From positions 496,001-560,000 of the forward strand of contig NZ_JAJVCS010000001.1 in assembly GCF_021395205.1 (NCBI RefSeq): DNA of 64,000 nt, written 5' to 3'. The notes below the pieces were generated by a model. The model searched no databases and had not been told where the DNA came from. It worked only from the letters and a program-made list of their open reading frames with translations. This DNA is from Polynucleobacter sp. IMCC 30228 (GTDB lineage Bacteria > Pseudomonadota > Gammaproteobacteria > Burkholderiales > Burkholderiaceae). The translations under genes and the position numbers were made by a program. Shown here piece after piece: positions 30,121-40,158 of the stretch; position 1 is the stretch's first letter; each line of letters starts with the position of its first letter.

Positions 30121-30122
30121 TC

Positions 30123-30752
30123 ATGGAAAAGTGGGCTTTTAGGCCTTCAATTTGGAGCGCAAAAGCACTATCTAAGGCTATTAATCACGTCCTCAGTAAA
30201 GAGTCTTGGGCGCGCGCCGAGTTAGCAAGCCATGCTGGTAAGCAAATTCAACTGAGCTTACCAGTGGCGCAGGTGGCCTTCATGATTGACGATGTAGGTT
30301 ATGTTGAGGCGCTTGATGCAACTGCGGTCTTAGACAATTGCAATTTAATCTTAAGTATTTCCCCTGGCGTGTTAGCAGAGGTACTTGCTACGCAGGGCGA
30401 GCTTCGTGAAAAAGCCTTTAAAGCCGTGAAAATAACTGGCGATGCCGACTTAGCGCAACTAATTGGACGCTTAGCGGGTCAATTGCGCTGGGAATATGAA
30501 GATGATTTAGCGCGCTTCATCGGTGATGCGCCCGCTCATTTTCTGGTGAAGCAAGTAAAACGCTTACATGAGGCAGGACAATCTGCAAGGCGTGACTTAA
30601 TGGGGAACGTAGTTGAGTATCTCAGCGAAGAAAAGCAGGTACTTATTAAGCAAGCAGATTTTGCACTACATAAGTCTGCGGTCAATGAAACCCGCGATGC
30701 ACTCGAGCGCTTAGAAAAGCGTATTCACCGTTTACAGCAAGGGACTGCGTAA
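30123..30752 (+). CDS. ubiJ: Ubiquinone biosynthesis accessory factor UbiJ (SCP2 domain)
   Basis: A protein of 209 aa from the ATG at 30123; the frame is open further upstream inside the Tim44-like gene. An SCP2 lipid-binding domain occupies about 15-115 (ITGDADLAQLIGRLAGQLRWEYEDDLARFIG-type end), followed by a C-terminal helical coiled region (ETRDALERLEKRIHRLQQ). UbiJ holds ubiquinone intermediates in the soluble Ubi complex. It sits 3 bp before ubiB, as in E. coli ubiE-ubiJ-ubiB. Confidence 0.86.
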   Translation: MEKWAFRPSIWSAKALSKAINHVLSKESWARAELASHAGKQIQLSLPVAQVAFMIDDVGYVEALDATAVLDNCNLILSISPGVLAEVLATQGELREKAFKAVKITGDADLAQLIGRLAGQLRWEYEDDLARFIGDAPAHFLVKQVKRLHEAGQSARRDLMGNVVEYLSEEKQVLIKQADFALHKSAVNETRDALERLEKRIHRLQQGTA

Positions 30753-30755
30753 ATA

Positions 30756-32333
30756 GTGAGCCGCATTGTTCGTTTAAGTAAAATATTTTTTACAGCTTGG
30801 CGCTTTGGCTTACTACCGCTCTTGCGCGATAGCCTTAAACCAGGGCTTCGCCGTTCTTTGTTAAGTGTTTTATGCTGGTTCTCACCCAACGCTTTGCCAC
30901 GCGGCGAACGCATTCGTTTGACTCTCGAAGCACTAGGACCCATTTTTGTTAAATTTGGGCAGGTACTTTCTACGCGCCGTGATCTCTTGCCAGAAGATAT
31001 TGCCGATGAATTAGCTAAATTACAAGATCAAGTACCGCCATTCTCAAACGCCAAATCGCGTGAAATTATTGAGTTGGCATTAGGGAGTCCAATTGAAGAT
31101 GTGTTTATTAGTTTTGATGCCACTCCCGTAGCGAGTGCATCAGTAGCACAGGTTCATTTTGGGGTTTTGCGTGGCAATGAACAGCATCCCGAGTGGCGTG
31201 ATTATTTAGTCGCAGTGAAGGTATTACGCCCTGAAATATTACCGATCATTGAAGGTGACATTGCCTTAATGTACGACCTGGCTAAGCTAGTTGAGCGTAC
31301 CTCAGAAGACGGTCGGCGTTTAAAGCCCCGCGAAGTAGTGGCTGAATTTGACACGTATTTACATGATGAGCTTGACCTCATGCGCGAAGCGGCAAATGCA
31401 AGTCAGCTACGCCGATATTTTGCTGATTCTGATAAGTTAATGATTCCTGAAATGGTCTGGGATCTCTGTCATACCAACGTCATGGTGATGGAGCGGATGC
31501 ATGGTATTTCGATTGGCAGAATGGATGAGTTACGTGCTGCGGGTGTCGATTTCAAAAAATTAGCGGTTGATGGTGTCGAAATATTTTTTACTCAAGTCTT
31601 TCAGTATGGGTTTTTCCATGCCGATATGCATCCAGGCAATATTCTCATTAGTCTTGAGCCCGATACATTCGGGCGTTACATTTCACTTGATTTTGGAATT
31701 GTCGGCACCTTAAGCCAGTTTGATAAAAATTATTTAGCACAAAATTTTTTAGCCTTCTTTAACCGCGACTATCGCCGCGTAGCAGAACTGCACGTTGAAT
31801 CGGGGTGGGTGCCAAGCGAAACCCGCATTGAAGATTTAGAGGGTGCGGTGAGAGCAGTGTGTGAACCCTATTTTGATCGACCCCTCAAAGAAATTTCTTT
31901 AGGTATTGTGTTGATGCGCTTATTCCAAACATCACGACGCTTTAAAGTTGAAATTCAACCGCAGTTAACCCTTTTACAAAAAACCCTCTTAAATGTTGAG
32001 GGTTTGGGTCGCCAACTTGACCCAGACCTTGATTTATGGAAAACCGCAAAACCAATCTTAGAAAAATGGGTTAGTCGGCAGCTGGGTTGGCGTGGGCTCC
32101 TCGAGGGTCTCAAGGAAGAGGCGCCAAATTGGGCTAAGCTCCTACCAACCTTGCCGCGCTTAATAGCTGAAAGTCTGGCACAGCGCCCCCAACAAGACCG
32201 TAGCTTAGAACTCGAGGTGCTCAAGACCGTATTAGATGAGGAGCGTCGCACCCGGCGTTTGCTAGCTGGCGCCTTGCTTTTCTTGGGTGGTTTTCTGGTC
32301 GGCGCCTTCCTGATAGCCTTGCAGTTACATTAA
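30756..32333 (+). CDS. ubiB: ABC1/ADCK-type ubiquinone biosynthesis protein UbiB
   Basis: A protein of 525 aa with a GTG start. An atypical protein-kinase-like ATPase needed for ubiquinone synthesis. The KxGQ motif appears as [14 protein letters not shown] near residue 68, the nucleotide-binding Ala-rich loop as ASASVAQVH, and the catalytic loop as HADMHPGN near 287. Two C-terminal hydrophobic segments (about 498-525) anchor it to the membrane. It follows ubiJ by 3 bp. Confidence 0.95.
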   Translation: MSRIVRLSKIFFTAWRFGLLPLLRDSLKPGLRRSLLSVLCWFSPNALPRGERIRLTLEALGPIFVKFGQVLSTRRDLLPEDIADELAKLQDQVPPFSNAKSREIIELALGSPIEDVFISFDATPVASASVAQVHFGVLRGNEQHPEWRDYLVAVKVLRPEILPIIEGDIALMYDLAKLVERTSEDGRRLKPREVVAEFDTYLHDELDLMREAANASQLRRYFADSDKLMIPEMVWDLCHTNVMVMERMHGISIGRMDELRAAGVDFKKLAVDGVEIFFTQVFQYGFFHADMHPGNILISLEPDTFGRYISLDFGIVGTLSQFDKNYLAQNFLAFFNRDYRRVAELHVESGWVPSETRIEDLEGAVRAVCEPYFDRPLKEISLGIVLMRLFQTSRRFKVEIQPQLTLLQKTLLNVEGLGRQLDPDLDLWKTAKPILEKWVSRQLGWRGLLEGLKEEAPNWAKLLPTLPRLIAESLAQRPQQDRSLELEVLKTVLDEERRTRRLLAGALLFLGGFLVGAFLIALQLH

Positions 32334-32387
32334 TCTCCCGTTGCCGCGTCCAAACCGTTAAAATCATGGGTTGGGCATATTAATCAG

Positions 32388-33047
32388 ATGAAAAAATACT
32401 TTATAGCTGGAATATTGGTGTGGGTACCGATTGCGGTTACCGTTTGGGTAATCACATGGGGTCTCGGGCTGTTGGATGGCGTGTTTGGCTCAGTCATGCA
32501 CGTTATTATTGCGGTTTTTCCGCGTCAATTTACCGCTGATCTCGAATACTTCCGTGCTTTGCCAGGGGTTGGTGTAGCCATCGTCGTGTTGGTTATTATC
32601 ATCACGGGTTTCATGGCCATTAGTTTCGCAGGCCAATGGTGGGTGCGGTTTTGGGATAAACAGATGACCCGTATTCCCATTGTGCGCTCCATTTATCCTA
32701 GTGTTAAGCAAGTTTCATCAACCTTATTTTCAGGTAGCGGACAAGCATTTCGTAAGGCCTTATTAATTCATTATCCACATGCCAATTCCTGGGCAGTAGC
32801 ATTCCAAATTGGCTCGCCTACCGAAGAGATACAAAATAAACTCGGCGGCGATTATGTCAACGTATTTTTACCTACCACCCCAAACCCAACCTCTGGTTTT
32901 TTTATGATCGTCCCCCGTAGTGAAGTCATTGAATTAGATATGAATGTTGAAGAAGCGCTCAAATACATCGTGTCAATGGGAACAGTACCTCCAATTGCTG
33001 CTAGTGCATTAAGCACAACACAGCTATCAAAGCCCTCTGCTTCATAG
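32388..33047 (+). CDS. DUF502 family membrane protein
   Basis: A protein of 219 aa. Two membrane segments are clear (about 5-35 and 60-88), followed by a soluble domain with the DUF502 hallmarks RIPIVRSIYPSVKQV and VFLPTTPNPTSGFF. Function is not known. It lies between ubiB and aspS (9-bp gap), a common Burkholderiales order, and is likely in one transcript with aspS. Confidence 0.86.
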   Translation: MKKYFIAGILVWVPIAVTVWVITWGLGLLDGVFGSVMHVIIAVFPRQFTADLEYFRALPGVGVAIVVLVIIITGFMAISFAGQWWVRFWDKQMTRIPIVRSIYPSVKQVSSTLFSGSGQAFRKALLIHYPHANSWAVAFQIGSPTEEIQNKLGGDYVNVFLPTTPNPTSGFFMIVPRSEVIELDMNVEEALKYIVSMGTVPPIAASALSTTQLSKPSAS

Positions 33048-33056
33048 GAAATAAGT

Positions 33057-34856
33057 ATGTCGATGCGAAGTCACACCTGCGGCCAAGTTACCGATGCCCT
33101 CATCGGCCAAGAAGTCACACTGGCTGGCTGGGTTAATCGCCGCCGCGATCATGGAGGGGTCATTTTTATTGATTTACGGGACCATCAAGGGTTTGTGCAG
33201 GTCGTTTGCGACCCCGATAGACCAGAGATGTTTAAGCTGGCTGAGCAAGTACGGAATGAGTTTTGTATTCAAATTATTGGTAAAGTACGAGCACGACCAG
33301 CTGGTACCGAAAATCTCGATTTAGCCAGCGGTAAAGTTGAAGTACTTTGTCATCAATTGCATATTTTGAATGCCTCTGTAACTCCACCTTTTTTGCTGGA
33401 CGATGAAAATCTTTCTGAAACCACCCGTTTAACCCACCGCGTTTTAGATTTACGTCGTCCGCAGATGCAAAAGAATTTACGTTTACGTTACCAAGTTGCA
33501 ATGGAAACGCGGCGCTATCTTGACGCTGCAGGTTTTATCGACATAGAAACTCCCATGCTGACCAAGAGCACACCTGAAGGCGCACGTGATTATTTAGTGC
33601 CGTCACGAGTTCATGATGGGCAATTTTTTGCTTTACCCCAATCTCCGCAACTATTTAAACAATTACTCATGGTGGCGGGTTTTGATCGCTATTATCAAAT
33701 TACTAAATGTTTTCGGGATGAAGATTTACGCGCTGATCGCCAGCCTGAATTCACCCAGATTGATTGCGAAACTGCGTTTTTAAATGAATTAGAAATTCGC
33801 GAATTATTTGAAAAAATGATTCATCATATTTTTAAAACCGTGATGCAAGTCGAGCTGCCCAAGCCTTTTCCCGTCATGCCGTATGCCGAGGGCATGGCTC
33901 GTTATGGTTCGGACAAACCTGATTTACGAATTGCGCTGGAGTTTACTGAACTGACCGATGTCATGAAAGATGTCGATTTCAAGGTATTTTCTAGCGCTGC
34001 CAACCAAGCAGAGGGCCGCGTTGTCGCTTTATGTGTGCCAGGTGGAGCCCAAATAAGTCGGAGTGAAATTGATGATTACACCCAGTTTGTGACCATTTAT
34101 GGCGCCAAGGGTTTAGCGTGGATTAAGGTGAACTCACGTGCGGAAGGCCGCAATGGTTTGCAATCGCCGATTGTAAAAAATTTACACGATGCAGCAATTA
34201 ACGAAATTTTAAGTCGCACTAATGCACAAGACGGCGACATCATTTTCTTTGGCGCTGATAAAGCCAAAATAGTAAATGATGCGATTGGCAATTTGCGTTT
34301 ACGAATTGGCCATTCTGCTTGGGGTAAAGAGCACGGTTTATTTACTGAAGGATGGAAGCCGCTCTGGATAGTTGACTTCCCTATGTTTGATTATGATGAA
34401 GGCGATGCTCGGTGGGTTGCTTGTCATCACCCTTTTACCAGTCCTAAAGATGAGCATCTATCTCTTCTCGATAGTAATCCAGGCCAATGTTTAGCCAAAG
34501 CCTACGATATGGTATTAAATGGCAGTGAAATCGGTGGTGGTTCAGTGCGTATTCACCAAGAGGCAGTCCAAAGCCAAGTTTTTCGGGCCTTAAAAATTGG
34601 CCCAGAAGAGGCCCAGTCTAAGTTTGGTTTCTTGCTCGATGCCCTGCAGTATGGTGCGCCACCCCATGGTGGTATTGCCTTCGGCCTCGATCGTATTGTC
34701 ACAATGATGACTGGTGCTGAGTCGATTCGCGATGTTATTGCTTTCCCTAAAACACAACGCGCTCAATGCTTACTTACTCAGGCTCCTAGCGCGGTTGATG
34801 AACGGCAGTTACGTGAATTACATATTCGCTTACGTCAGGTAAGCCCAGCGGGTTAA
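33057..34856 (+). CDS. aspS: Aspartyl-tRNA synthetase (bacterial type)
   Basis: A class II synthetase of 599 aa. An N-terminal OB anticodon-binding domain ([21 protein letters not shown]) precedes the catalytic domain; motif 2 is [18 protein letters not shown] and motif 3 is [16 protein letters not shown] insert domain fits the bacterial size. Whether it also charges tRNA-Asn cannot be read from motifs here. It is followed 1 bp later by nudB. Confidence 0.97.
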   Translation: MSMRSHTCGQVTDALIGQEVTLAGWVNRRRDHGGVIFIDLRDHQGFVQVVCDPDRPEMFKLAEQVRNEFCIQIIGKVRARPAGTENLDLASGKVEVLCHQLHILNASVTPPFLLDDENLSETTRLTHRVLDLRRPQMQKNLRLRYQVAMETRRYLDAAGFIDIETPMLTKSTPEGARDYLVPSRVHDGQFFALPQSPQLFKQLLMVAGFDRYYQITKCFRDEDLRADRQPEFTQIDCETAFLNELEIRELFEKMIHHIFKTVMQVELPKPFPVMPYAEGMARYGSDKPDLRIALEFTELTDVMKDVDFKVFSSAANQAEGRVVALCVPGGAQISRSEIDDYTQFVTIYGAKGLAWIKVNSRAEGRNGLQSPIVKNLHDAAINEILSRTNAQDGDIIFFGADKAKIVNDAIGNLRLRIGHSAWGKEHGLFTEGWKPLWIVDFPMFDYDEGDARWVACHHPFTSPKDEHLSLLDSNPGQCLAKAYDMVLNGSEIGGGSVRIHQEAVQSQVFRALKIGPEEAQSKFGFLLDALQYGAPPHGGIAFGLDRIVTMMTGAESIRDVIAFPKTQRAQCLLTQAPSAVDERQLRELHIRLRQVSPAG

Positions 34857-34857
34857 C

Positions 34858-35310
34858 TTGAAAATACCAATTTCAGTATTGGTAGTTATTTACGATACCA
34901 GTGGCGCTGTTTTGCTAATTGAGCGCGCTGATCGTCAGGCGTTTTGGCAGTCGGTAACCGGTAGCCTCGATCATTTACATGAGCCATTAAAAACCGCAGC
35001 CGAGCGTGAAGTATTTGAAGAAACGGGAATTCAAGTGGCATTGTTAAACCCGACGGCATTACAAGATATGCATCACCAGGTTGAATATGAAATTTATCCA
35101 CAATGGCGCCATCGTTACGCTGCTGGGGTTACACGCAATACAGAACATTGGTTTGCGCTTTTAGTTCCCCAAGCTAGCAAAATTACTCTGGCGCCTGATG
35201 AGCACATTGCCTACGAATGGCTGCCGCCCGAATTGGCTGCGTCTAAATGTTTTTCAGAGAGCAATCGTTTGGCCATTGAGACCTTATTTAAGCTATCCAA
35301 TTGTGGTTAA
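34858..35310 (+). CDS. nudB: Dihydroneopterin triphosphate diphosphatase
   Basis: A NUDIX hydrolase of 150 aa with a TTG start, 1 bp after the aspS stop. It removes pyrophosphate from dihydroneopterin triphosphate in folate synthesis. The NUDIX box is present as GSLDHLHEP followed by EREVFEETGI. Length and aspS adjacency agree with nudB, as in many proteobacteria. Substrate assignment is by family and context. Confidence 0.88.
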   Translation: MKIPISVLVVIYDTSGAVLLIERADRQAFWQSVTGSLDHLHEPLKTAAEREVFEETGIQVALLNPTALQDMHHQVEYEIYPQWRHRYAAGVTRNTEHWFALLVPQASKITLAPDEHIAYEWLPPELAASKCFSESNRLAIETLFKLSNCG

Positions 35311-35319
35311 GATAAGCGG

Positions 35320-37167
35320 ATGAGACCAGCATCCCACCATCCAACGGACACACCTCCAGCAAACGCAAAGGGTGCTAGTGCAAAGCGCAGTGATTGGCGC
35401 GCCATCCGCGATTTATTGCCTTACCTTTTAGAGCATAAGACCCGCGTTATCTTGGCTTTACTCTGTATGGTTGCAGCTAAATTTGCTAACTTGGGCATTC
35501 CCATTTTAATGAAGAGTTTAATTGATACGCTCAATATCAAAATTAGCACACCTCAAGCTGTATTAGCCGTCCCCCTAGCACTAATTATTGCTTATGGGCT
35601 ATTACGGTTTTCTGCAGCTTTATTTAATGAATTAAGAGAGGGATTGTTCGCCCGGGTCACTCAAAATGCCGTACGTAAAGTAGCCTTGCAGGTCTTTGAG
35701 CACTTGCATGGGTTGGCTTTAAGCTTTCATTTGGCGAGACAAACCGGAGGGGTTAGTCGCGATATTGAGCGCGGTACGCGCGGTATTCAATCCTTAATTT
35801 CTTATTCCTTGTACAGCATTTTGCCTACGCTGATTGAGTTTGCTTTGGTGCTAGGATATTTTGCCTATAGCTATAACTATTGGTTTGCCGCGATAACATT
35901 AGTCGCCCTTGTTTTCTATATTAGCTTTACTGTCATGGTTACCGAATGGCGCACCCAATTTCGTCGCACCATGAACAAAATGGATTCGCGCGCTAATCAG
36001 AAAGCGATTGATTCGCTACTCAATTTTGAAACAGTTAAATATTTTGGTAACGAGCGCTTTGAGGCCCGCCGTTACGATGAAAATTTATTGCGTTATCAAA
36101 CTGCAGCAATTCAATCGCAAAAATCGTTAGCCATACTTAACTTAGGTCAACAAAGTATTATTGGCGTTGGCTTAGTGCTTATTTTGTGGCGCGCTACATT
36201 AGGCGTTATTGATGGCACGATGACTTTAGGCGATTTAGTTTTAGTCAATACCTTGATGATTCAGCTCTACATCCCACTCAATTTCTTGGGTGTTATCTAT
36301 CGTGAAATTAAACAAGCGCTCACAGATATGGATCGCATGTTTTCTTTACTGGAGACTGAAAAAGAAATCGCTGATATTCCAGGCGCGAAACCACTCGTAA
36401 TCAATAACTATGCAACCGGTCCAAAAGTGCAATTTGAGCATGTTTCATTTAGCTATGAGGCGCGGCGAGAAATTTTGCATGATGTGAGCTTTACGATTCC
36501 TGCGGGCACCATCACGGCAATTGTTGGTCAAAGTGGTGCTGGTAAAAGTACGATAGCGCGGCTGCTATTTCGTTTCTATGATGTGCAGGCCGGCAAAATT
36601 CTAATTGATGGCCAAAATATTCAATTAGTCCAGCAAACCAGTTTACGGAAAGCCATTGGTATCGTGCCGCAAGATACCGTTTTATTTAATGACACCATTG
36701 CCTATAATATTGCCTATGGCAGACCTGATGCAAGTATTACTGAGGTTCGTGATGCTGCTCGCGCCGCTCAAATTGATAGCTTAATCGAACGATTGCCTGA
36801 TGGTTTTGAAACGCAGGTTGGCGAGCGCGGCTTAAAGTTGTCGGGCGGTGAAAAACAACGTGTAGCGATTGCACGCACCTTACTTAAACAGCCAGCCATG
36901 TTGCTATTCGATGAGGCGACGTCGGCGCTAGATTCTAAAACTGAGCGCGCCCTTCAAGAAGAGATGTTAGGGTTGGCGCGCAATCGTACGACTTTAATTA
37001 TTGCCCATCGTCTTTCTACTATCGTGCATGCCGATCAAATTTTAGTGATGGATCAAGGACGTATTATTGAGCGCGGTACTCATCTTGAATTAGTTGAGTT
37101 CAACGGCAAATATGCGGAAATGTGGCAAATGCAAGAGCGCAGTGAAAATGCCGTACAAGATCACTAA
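35320..37167 (+). CDS. Atm1/HMT1-type ABC exporter (permease-ATPase fusion)
   Basis: A protein of 615 aa. Six membrane helices (about 45-340) are followed by an ATPase domain with Walker A GQSGAGKST (about 405), signature LSGGEKQRVAIA, and Walker B LLFDEATSALD. The sequence resembles the Atm1/ABCB7 group, which exports glutathione-linked compounds tied to Fe-S or heavy-metal handling (YFGNERFEARRYDENL is characteristic). The N-terminal ~25 residues are polar and disordered. It follows nudB by 9 bp. Confidence 0.87.
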   Translation: MRPASHHPTDTPPANAKGASAKRSDWRAIRDLLPYLLEHKTRVILALLCMVAAKFANLGIPILMKSLIDTLNIKISTPQAVLAVPLALIIAYGLLRFSAALFNELREGLFARVTQNAVRKVALQVFEHLHGLALSFHLARQTGGVSRDIERGTRGIQSLISYSLYSILPTLIEFALVLGYFAYSYNYWFAAITLVALVFYISFTVMVTEWRTQFRRTMNKMDSRANQKAIDSLLNFETVKYFGNERFEARRYDENLLRYQTAAIQSQKSLAILNLGQQSIIGVGLVLILWRATLGVIDGTMTLGDLVLVNTLMIQLYIPLNFLGVIYREIKQALTDMDRMFSLLETEKEIADIPGAKPLVINNYATGPKVQFEHVSFSYEARREILHDVSFTIPAGTITAIVGQSGAGKSTIARLLFRFYDVQAGKILIDGQNIQLVQQTSLRKAIGIVPQDTVLFNDTIAYNIAYGRPDASITEVRDAARAAQIDSLIERLPDGFETQVGERGLKLSGGEKQRVAIARTLLKQPAMLLFDEATSALDSKTERALQEEMLGLARNRTTLIIAHRLSTIVHADQILVMDQGRIIERGTHLELVEFNGKYAEMWQMQERSENAVQDH

Positions 37168-37204
37168 CTGAGCACATCAGCTAGTCATTGTTTAGAATTA
37201 GCTC

Positions 37205-38539
37205 ATGATTAACAATACCCAAGCTATTTTGCAGCAAGCCTTTGCGGCTGCCTTACAACTAGCAGAACCACGCCATATCATGGCCGCTTGTTTAAAGCAG
37301 ATTTTTCCTGCTGGTACAGAGCCGCAAGGCCGCTGCTTAGTGGTGGGCGCAGGCAAAGCAAGTGCTGCTATGGCAAGCGCCTTAGAGACTTACGCTGCAT
37401 CAAGCTGGCCAAAGGCCAAGCTCGAGGGCTTAGTTTTAACGCGTTATGGTCATCGTGCGCCAACCCAAGCGATCCGCATCGTTGAAGCAGGTCACCCAGT
37501 GCCTGATCAAGCAGGTATGGATGGGGCAATTGAAATTCTACAGCGCGTGCAAGAACTGCAGGCCGGTGAGACACTCATCGTGCTGGTTTCGGGTGGCGGC
37601 TCGAGCCTTCTGACTTTACCCCAAACTGGTATCAGCATGGCCGATATGCGCCAAACCACTGAAGCCTTGTTACGGAGTGGCGCACCTATCGAAGAGATGA
37701 ATATTGTGCGCAAACATCTTTCCGCCATTTTGGGTGGAAACTTAGCCCGTAGTGCGATGGCGCGCGGTGCACGGGTAGAGGCTTTATTAATTTCCGACGT
37801 CACTGGCGACCATCCTGCAGATATTGCCAGCGGACCTTGTGCAGCCGATTACTCTAGCTATGACAATGCGGTAGCCATTTTGGTTAAATACAATTTGAAT
37901 GCGCGCAATTTACCGGCAAGTGTTTTACAACATTTGCAAGCTGGGAGCGAAGGGAAAATTCCTGAAACTTTAAAAGAAGCAGATTTAGTTGGGGCGCCAG
38001 TCCGTAATCATGTAATTGCAACTGCGCGCCAAAGCTTGCAAGCCGCTGCCAACTTCATCGCCAGTCAAGGCTATAACCCCATTATTTTAGGAGACACGGT
38101 TACTGGTGAAGCACATGATGTGGCTTTAGTTCATGCAGCTATTGCCCGCGAAATTATCCAGCATCAACAATGGGCCAAGTTGCCCGTAGCGCTTATTTCT
38201 GGGGGTGAATGTACTGTCACTATTCCGGCCGAGATGAAAGGTCGTGGTGGTCGTTGCAGTGAATTTCTTCTCGCCCTCTTGGCAGCGACGAGCGACTTAC
38301 CCCATATCGCTGCTTTAGCAGCAGATACCGATGGCATTGATGGGAGCGAATCGAATGCTGGCGCTTGGTTTACGCCCGAGGTTCGCAAGCTGGCGAAAGA
38401 GCGGAACTTAAGTCCCACAGTATTTTTAATGAAACACGATTGTTATGGTTTTTTTGCAGAATTGAATGCTTTAGTCGATACTGGTCCTACACTGACTAAC
38501 GTCAATGATTTCCGCATTATTTTGCTGGGGAAAAATTAA
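37205..38539 (+). CDS. Glycerate 2-kinase (GckA/TtuD, MOFRL family)
   Basis: A protein of 444 aa. It phosphorylates D-glycerate to 2-phosphoglycerate, using glycerate from glycolate or tartrate breakdown. The N-terminal MOFRL-associated domain has VVGAGKASAAMA and LVSGGGSSLLTLP; the C-terminal MOFRL domain has GGECTVTI...GRGGRCSEFLLALL. Together with the 2-hydroxyacid-type oxidoreductase at 24168 it could fit a glycolate/glycerate route, though the genes are 9 kb apart. Confidence 0.9.
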   Translation: MINNTQAILQQAFAAALQLAEPRHIMAACLKQIFPAGTEPQGRCLVVGAGKASAAMASALETYAASSWPKAKLEGLVLTRYGHRAPTQAIRIVEAGHPVPDQAGMDGAIEILQRVQELQAGETLIVLVSGGGSSLLTLPQTGISMADMRQTTEALLRSGAPIEEMNIVRKHLSAILGGNLARSAMARGARVEALLISDVTGDHPADIASGPCAADYSSYDNAVAILVKYNLNARNLPASVLQHLQAGSEGKIPETLKEADLVGAPVRNHVIATARQSLQAAANFIASQGYNPIILGDTVTGEAHDVALVHAAIAREIIQHQQWAKLPVALISGGECTVTIPAEMKGRGGRCSEFLLALLAATSDLPHIAALAADTDGIDGSESNAGAWFTPEVRKLAKERNLSPTVFLMKHDCYGFFAELNALVDTGPTLTNVNDFRIILLGKN

Positions 38540-38543
38540 AGCC

Positions 38544-39605
38544 ATGTCACTCAATTCGCTCGCCTCTATTAGTATGGTGAAACCAGACGACTGGCATTTA
38601 CATATTCGCGATGGAGTGGTACTTAAAGACGTGTTATCGCATACCGTAAAGCAATTTGCGCGGGCAGTGATCATGCCTAATTTGCAACCGCCAATTACGA
38701 CGGTAGCGCTAGCCCAAGCTTATCGTGAGCGCATCGAGTTGCAATTACAGCAACTAGCTACAAATCAATTTACACCGTTAATGACTTTGTACCTAACCGA
38801 CAATACCGCGGCGACAGAGGTGCAAAAGGCCAAAGATGCGGGCATCGTAGGTATCAAGCTATATCCTGCTGGCGCCACCACCAATAGTGATTCTGGGGTG
38901 AGCAATTTAAAGCACTGCAGTGCAGTTCTTGAGGCAATGCAAAAAGCGAACTTGCCTTTATTAATTCACGGAGAAACGACTGACCCAAGCATTGACGTAT
39001 TTGATCGCGAAGCAGTTTTTATTGATCGCGTTCTTGAGCCATTGCGGCGGGATTTTCCAGAATTGCGCATTGTCTTCGAGCACATAACTACATTGCAAGC
39101 GGCGCAGTATGTGCGCGATGCGCATACGGCGAATAAAAATATCTTGGGCGCTACTATTACCCCTCAACATTTACTGATGAACCGCAACGCTATTTTTTCT
39201 GGTGGTATTCGACCCCATCATTATTGTTTGCCAGTTTTAAAGCGAGAAGAACATCGTTTAGCATTGCTTGAAGTGGCTACGAGTGGAAATGCCCGTTTCT
39301 TTTTGGGAACCGATAGTGCACCCCATCCGAAGGGTTTAAAAGAAAATGCTTGTGGTTGTGCTGGGTGTTTTAGTGCTTTTAATGCCTTGGGTTTATATGT
39401 TGAAGCCTTTGAATCGCTTGGGCGGCTTGATCGGCTTGAAGCATTTGCCAGTTTTTATGGCGCCGATTTTTACGGTTTGCCGCGGAATACCGAAATCATT
39501 CGCTTACAAAAGCAGGCGCAGCTAGTGCCAACTGAACTACCTTTGGGTGATACCACCATCGTGCCATTGCGGGCAGGTGAAAGCATTGCGTGGTCGCTCA
39601 CATAA
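38544..39605 (+). CDS. pyrC: Dihydroorotase, type II (E. coli PyrC-like)
   Basis: A protein of 353 aa from the ATG at 38544; an earlier in-frame ATG lies inside the glycerate kinase gene. It cyclises carbamoyl aspartate in pyrimidine synthesis. Metal ligands are visible in DWHLHIRDG, the carboxylated Lys in GIKLYPAGATTNSD, and His in LLIHGETTD and the later GTDSAPHPKGLKE. The 5' end is 4 bp past the preceding stop. Confidence 0.95.
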   Translation: MSLNSLASISMVKPDDWHLHIRDGVVLKDVLSHTVKQFARAVIMPNLQPPITTVALAQAYRERIELQLQQLATNQFTPLMTLYLTDNTAATEVQKAKDAGIVGIKLYPAGATTNSDSGVSNLKHCSAVLEAMQKANLPLLIHGETTDPSIDVFDREAVFIDRVLEPLRRDFPELRIVFEHITTLQAAQYVRDAHTANKNILGATITPQHLLMNRNAIFSGGIRPHHYCLPVLKREEHRLALLEVATSGNARFFLGTDSAPHPKGLKENACGCAGCFSAFNALGLYVEAFESLGRLDRLEAFASFYGADFYGLPRNTEIIRLQKQAQLVPTELPLGDTTIVPLRAGESIAWSLT

Positions 39606-39682
39606 GCGCTCTTATCCGCCCCAAGCTGAATTTACAATCTCATTTTTAAACTAAATTCTGGCGACTGCGTTAGACTTCAAGC

Positions 39683-39990
39683 GCAGAGTCAATTAGGCAA
39701 TCGCCGCCTCTTTTAAGGAGGGGGAGGAAAGTCCGGACTCCATAGGGAAAGGTGTTGGCTAACAGCCATCCACGGCGACGTGCGGAATAGGGCCACAGAG
39801 ACGAGCGTATTTAGTTACGGTGAAACGCGGTAACCTCCACCTGGAGCAATCCCAAGTAAGCAGACGATGAGGCGTCCCGCTGAGTCTGCGGGTAGGGAGC
39901 TTGAGCCGTCAGGTAACTGCCGGCCTAGAGGAATGATTGCCCCTAAATGAAAGTTTAGGCGACAGAATCCGGCTTATCGATTGACTCTGC
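39683..39990 (+). ncRNA. rnpB: RNase P RNA, bacterial class A
   Basis: The 5' end GCAGAGTCAA (39683-39692) pairs with TTGACTCTGC (39981-39990) to form P1. The universal segment GAGGAAAGTCCGGACTCC starts near 39724, and the matching 3' core ACAGAATCCGGCTTATCGA lies at about 39962-39980. GGAGCAA and GAGCC landmarks are in place. At about 308 nt it is shorter than E. coli M1 RNA (377 nt), largely because the P11-P12 part is small. It has an extra hairpin CCTAAA/TTTAGG (39942-39959) in the position of P19. Confidence 0.96.
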
Positions 39991-40123
39991 ACCTTCTCTC
40001 CATATAAATATGTTAGTGTTCGTTCACTTTATAAAAAATTTAATTAAAACAGTAACTTAGAATTTTAATTCAGCTAAAATCCTTGCAGCACATCTATAAG
40101 ACTAGGGTAAACCCAAATAATTC
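39991..40123. other. A+T-rich intergenic stretch between rnpB and the candidate small RNA
   Basis: No gene seen. The stretch is A+T-rich, includes an 8-bp AATTAAAA/TTTTAATT inverted repeat around 40040-40075 and has no clear intrinsic terminator after rnpB. It probably holds rnpB 3' processing sequence and promoter-upstream DNA. Confidence 0.4.
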
Positions 40124-40152
40124 TTGCAATGCACCATTACGCCAGATAGAAT
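40124..40152 (+). promoter_or_regulatory. Sigma70-like promoter for the candidate small RNA
   Basis: TTGCAA (40124-40129) and TAGAAT (40147-40152) match the -35 and -10 consensus at 4/6 and 5/6 positions with an ideal 17-bp spacer. Start of transcription is predicted at about 40159. This is sequence inference only. Confidence 0.6.
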
Positions 40153-40158
40153 GAATTC

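Noticed and set aside
29982-30122. N-terminal extension of ubiJ overlapping the Tim44-like gene
   Set aside because: Codons before 30123 are in the overlap with another coding frame and do not resemble UbiJ; the ATG at 30123 fits the SCP2 protein.
40038-40075. AATTAAAA/TTTTAATT inverted repeat after rnpB as an rnpB terminator
   Set aside because: A+T-only stem of 8 bp with a long spacer and no downstream T tract; expected by chance in such A+T-rich DNA.
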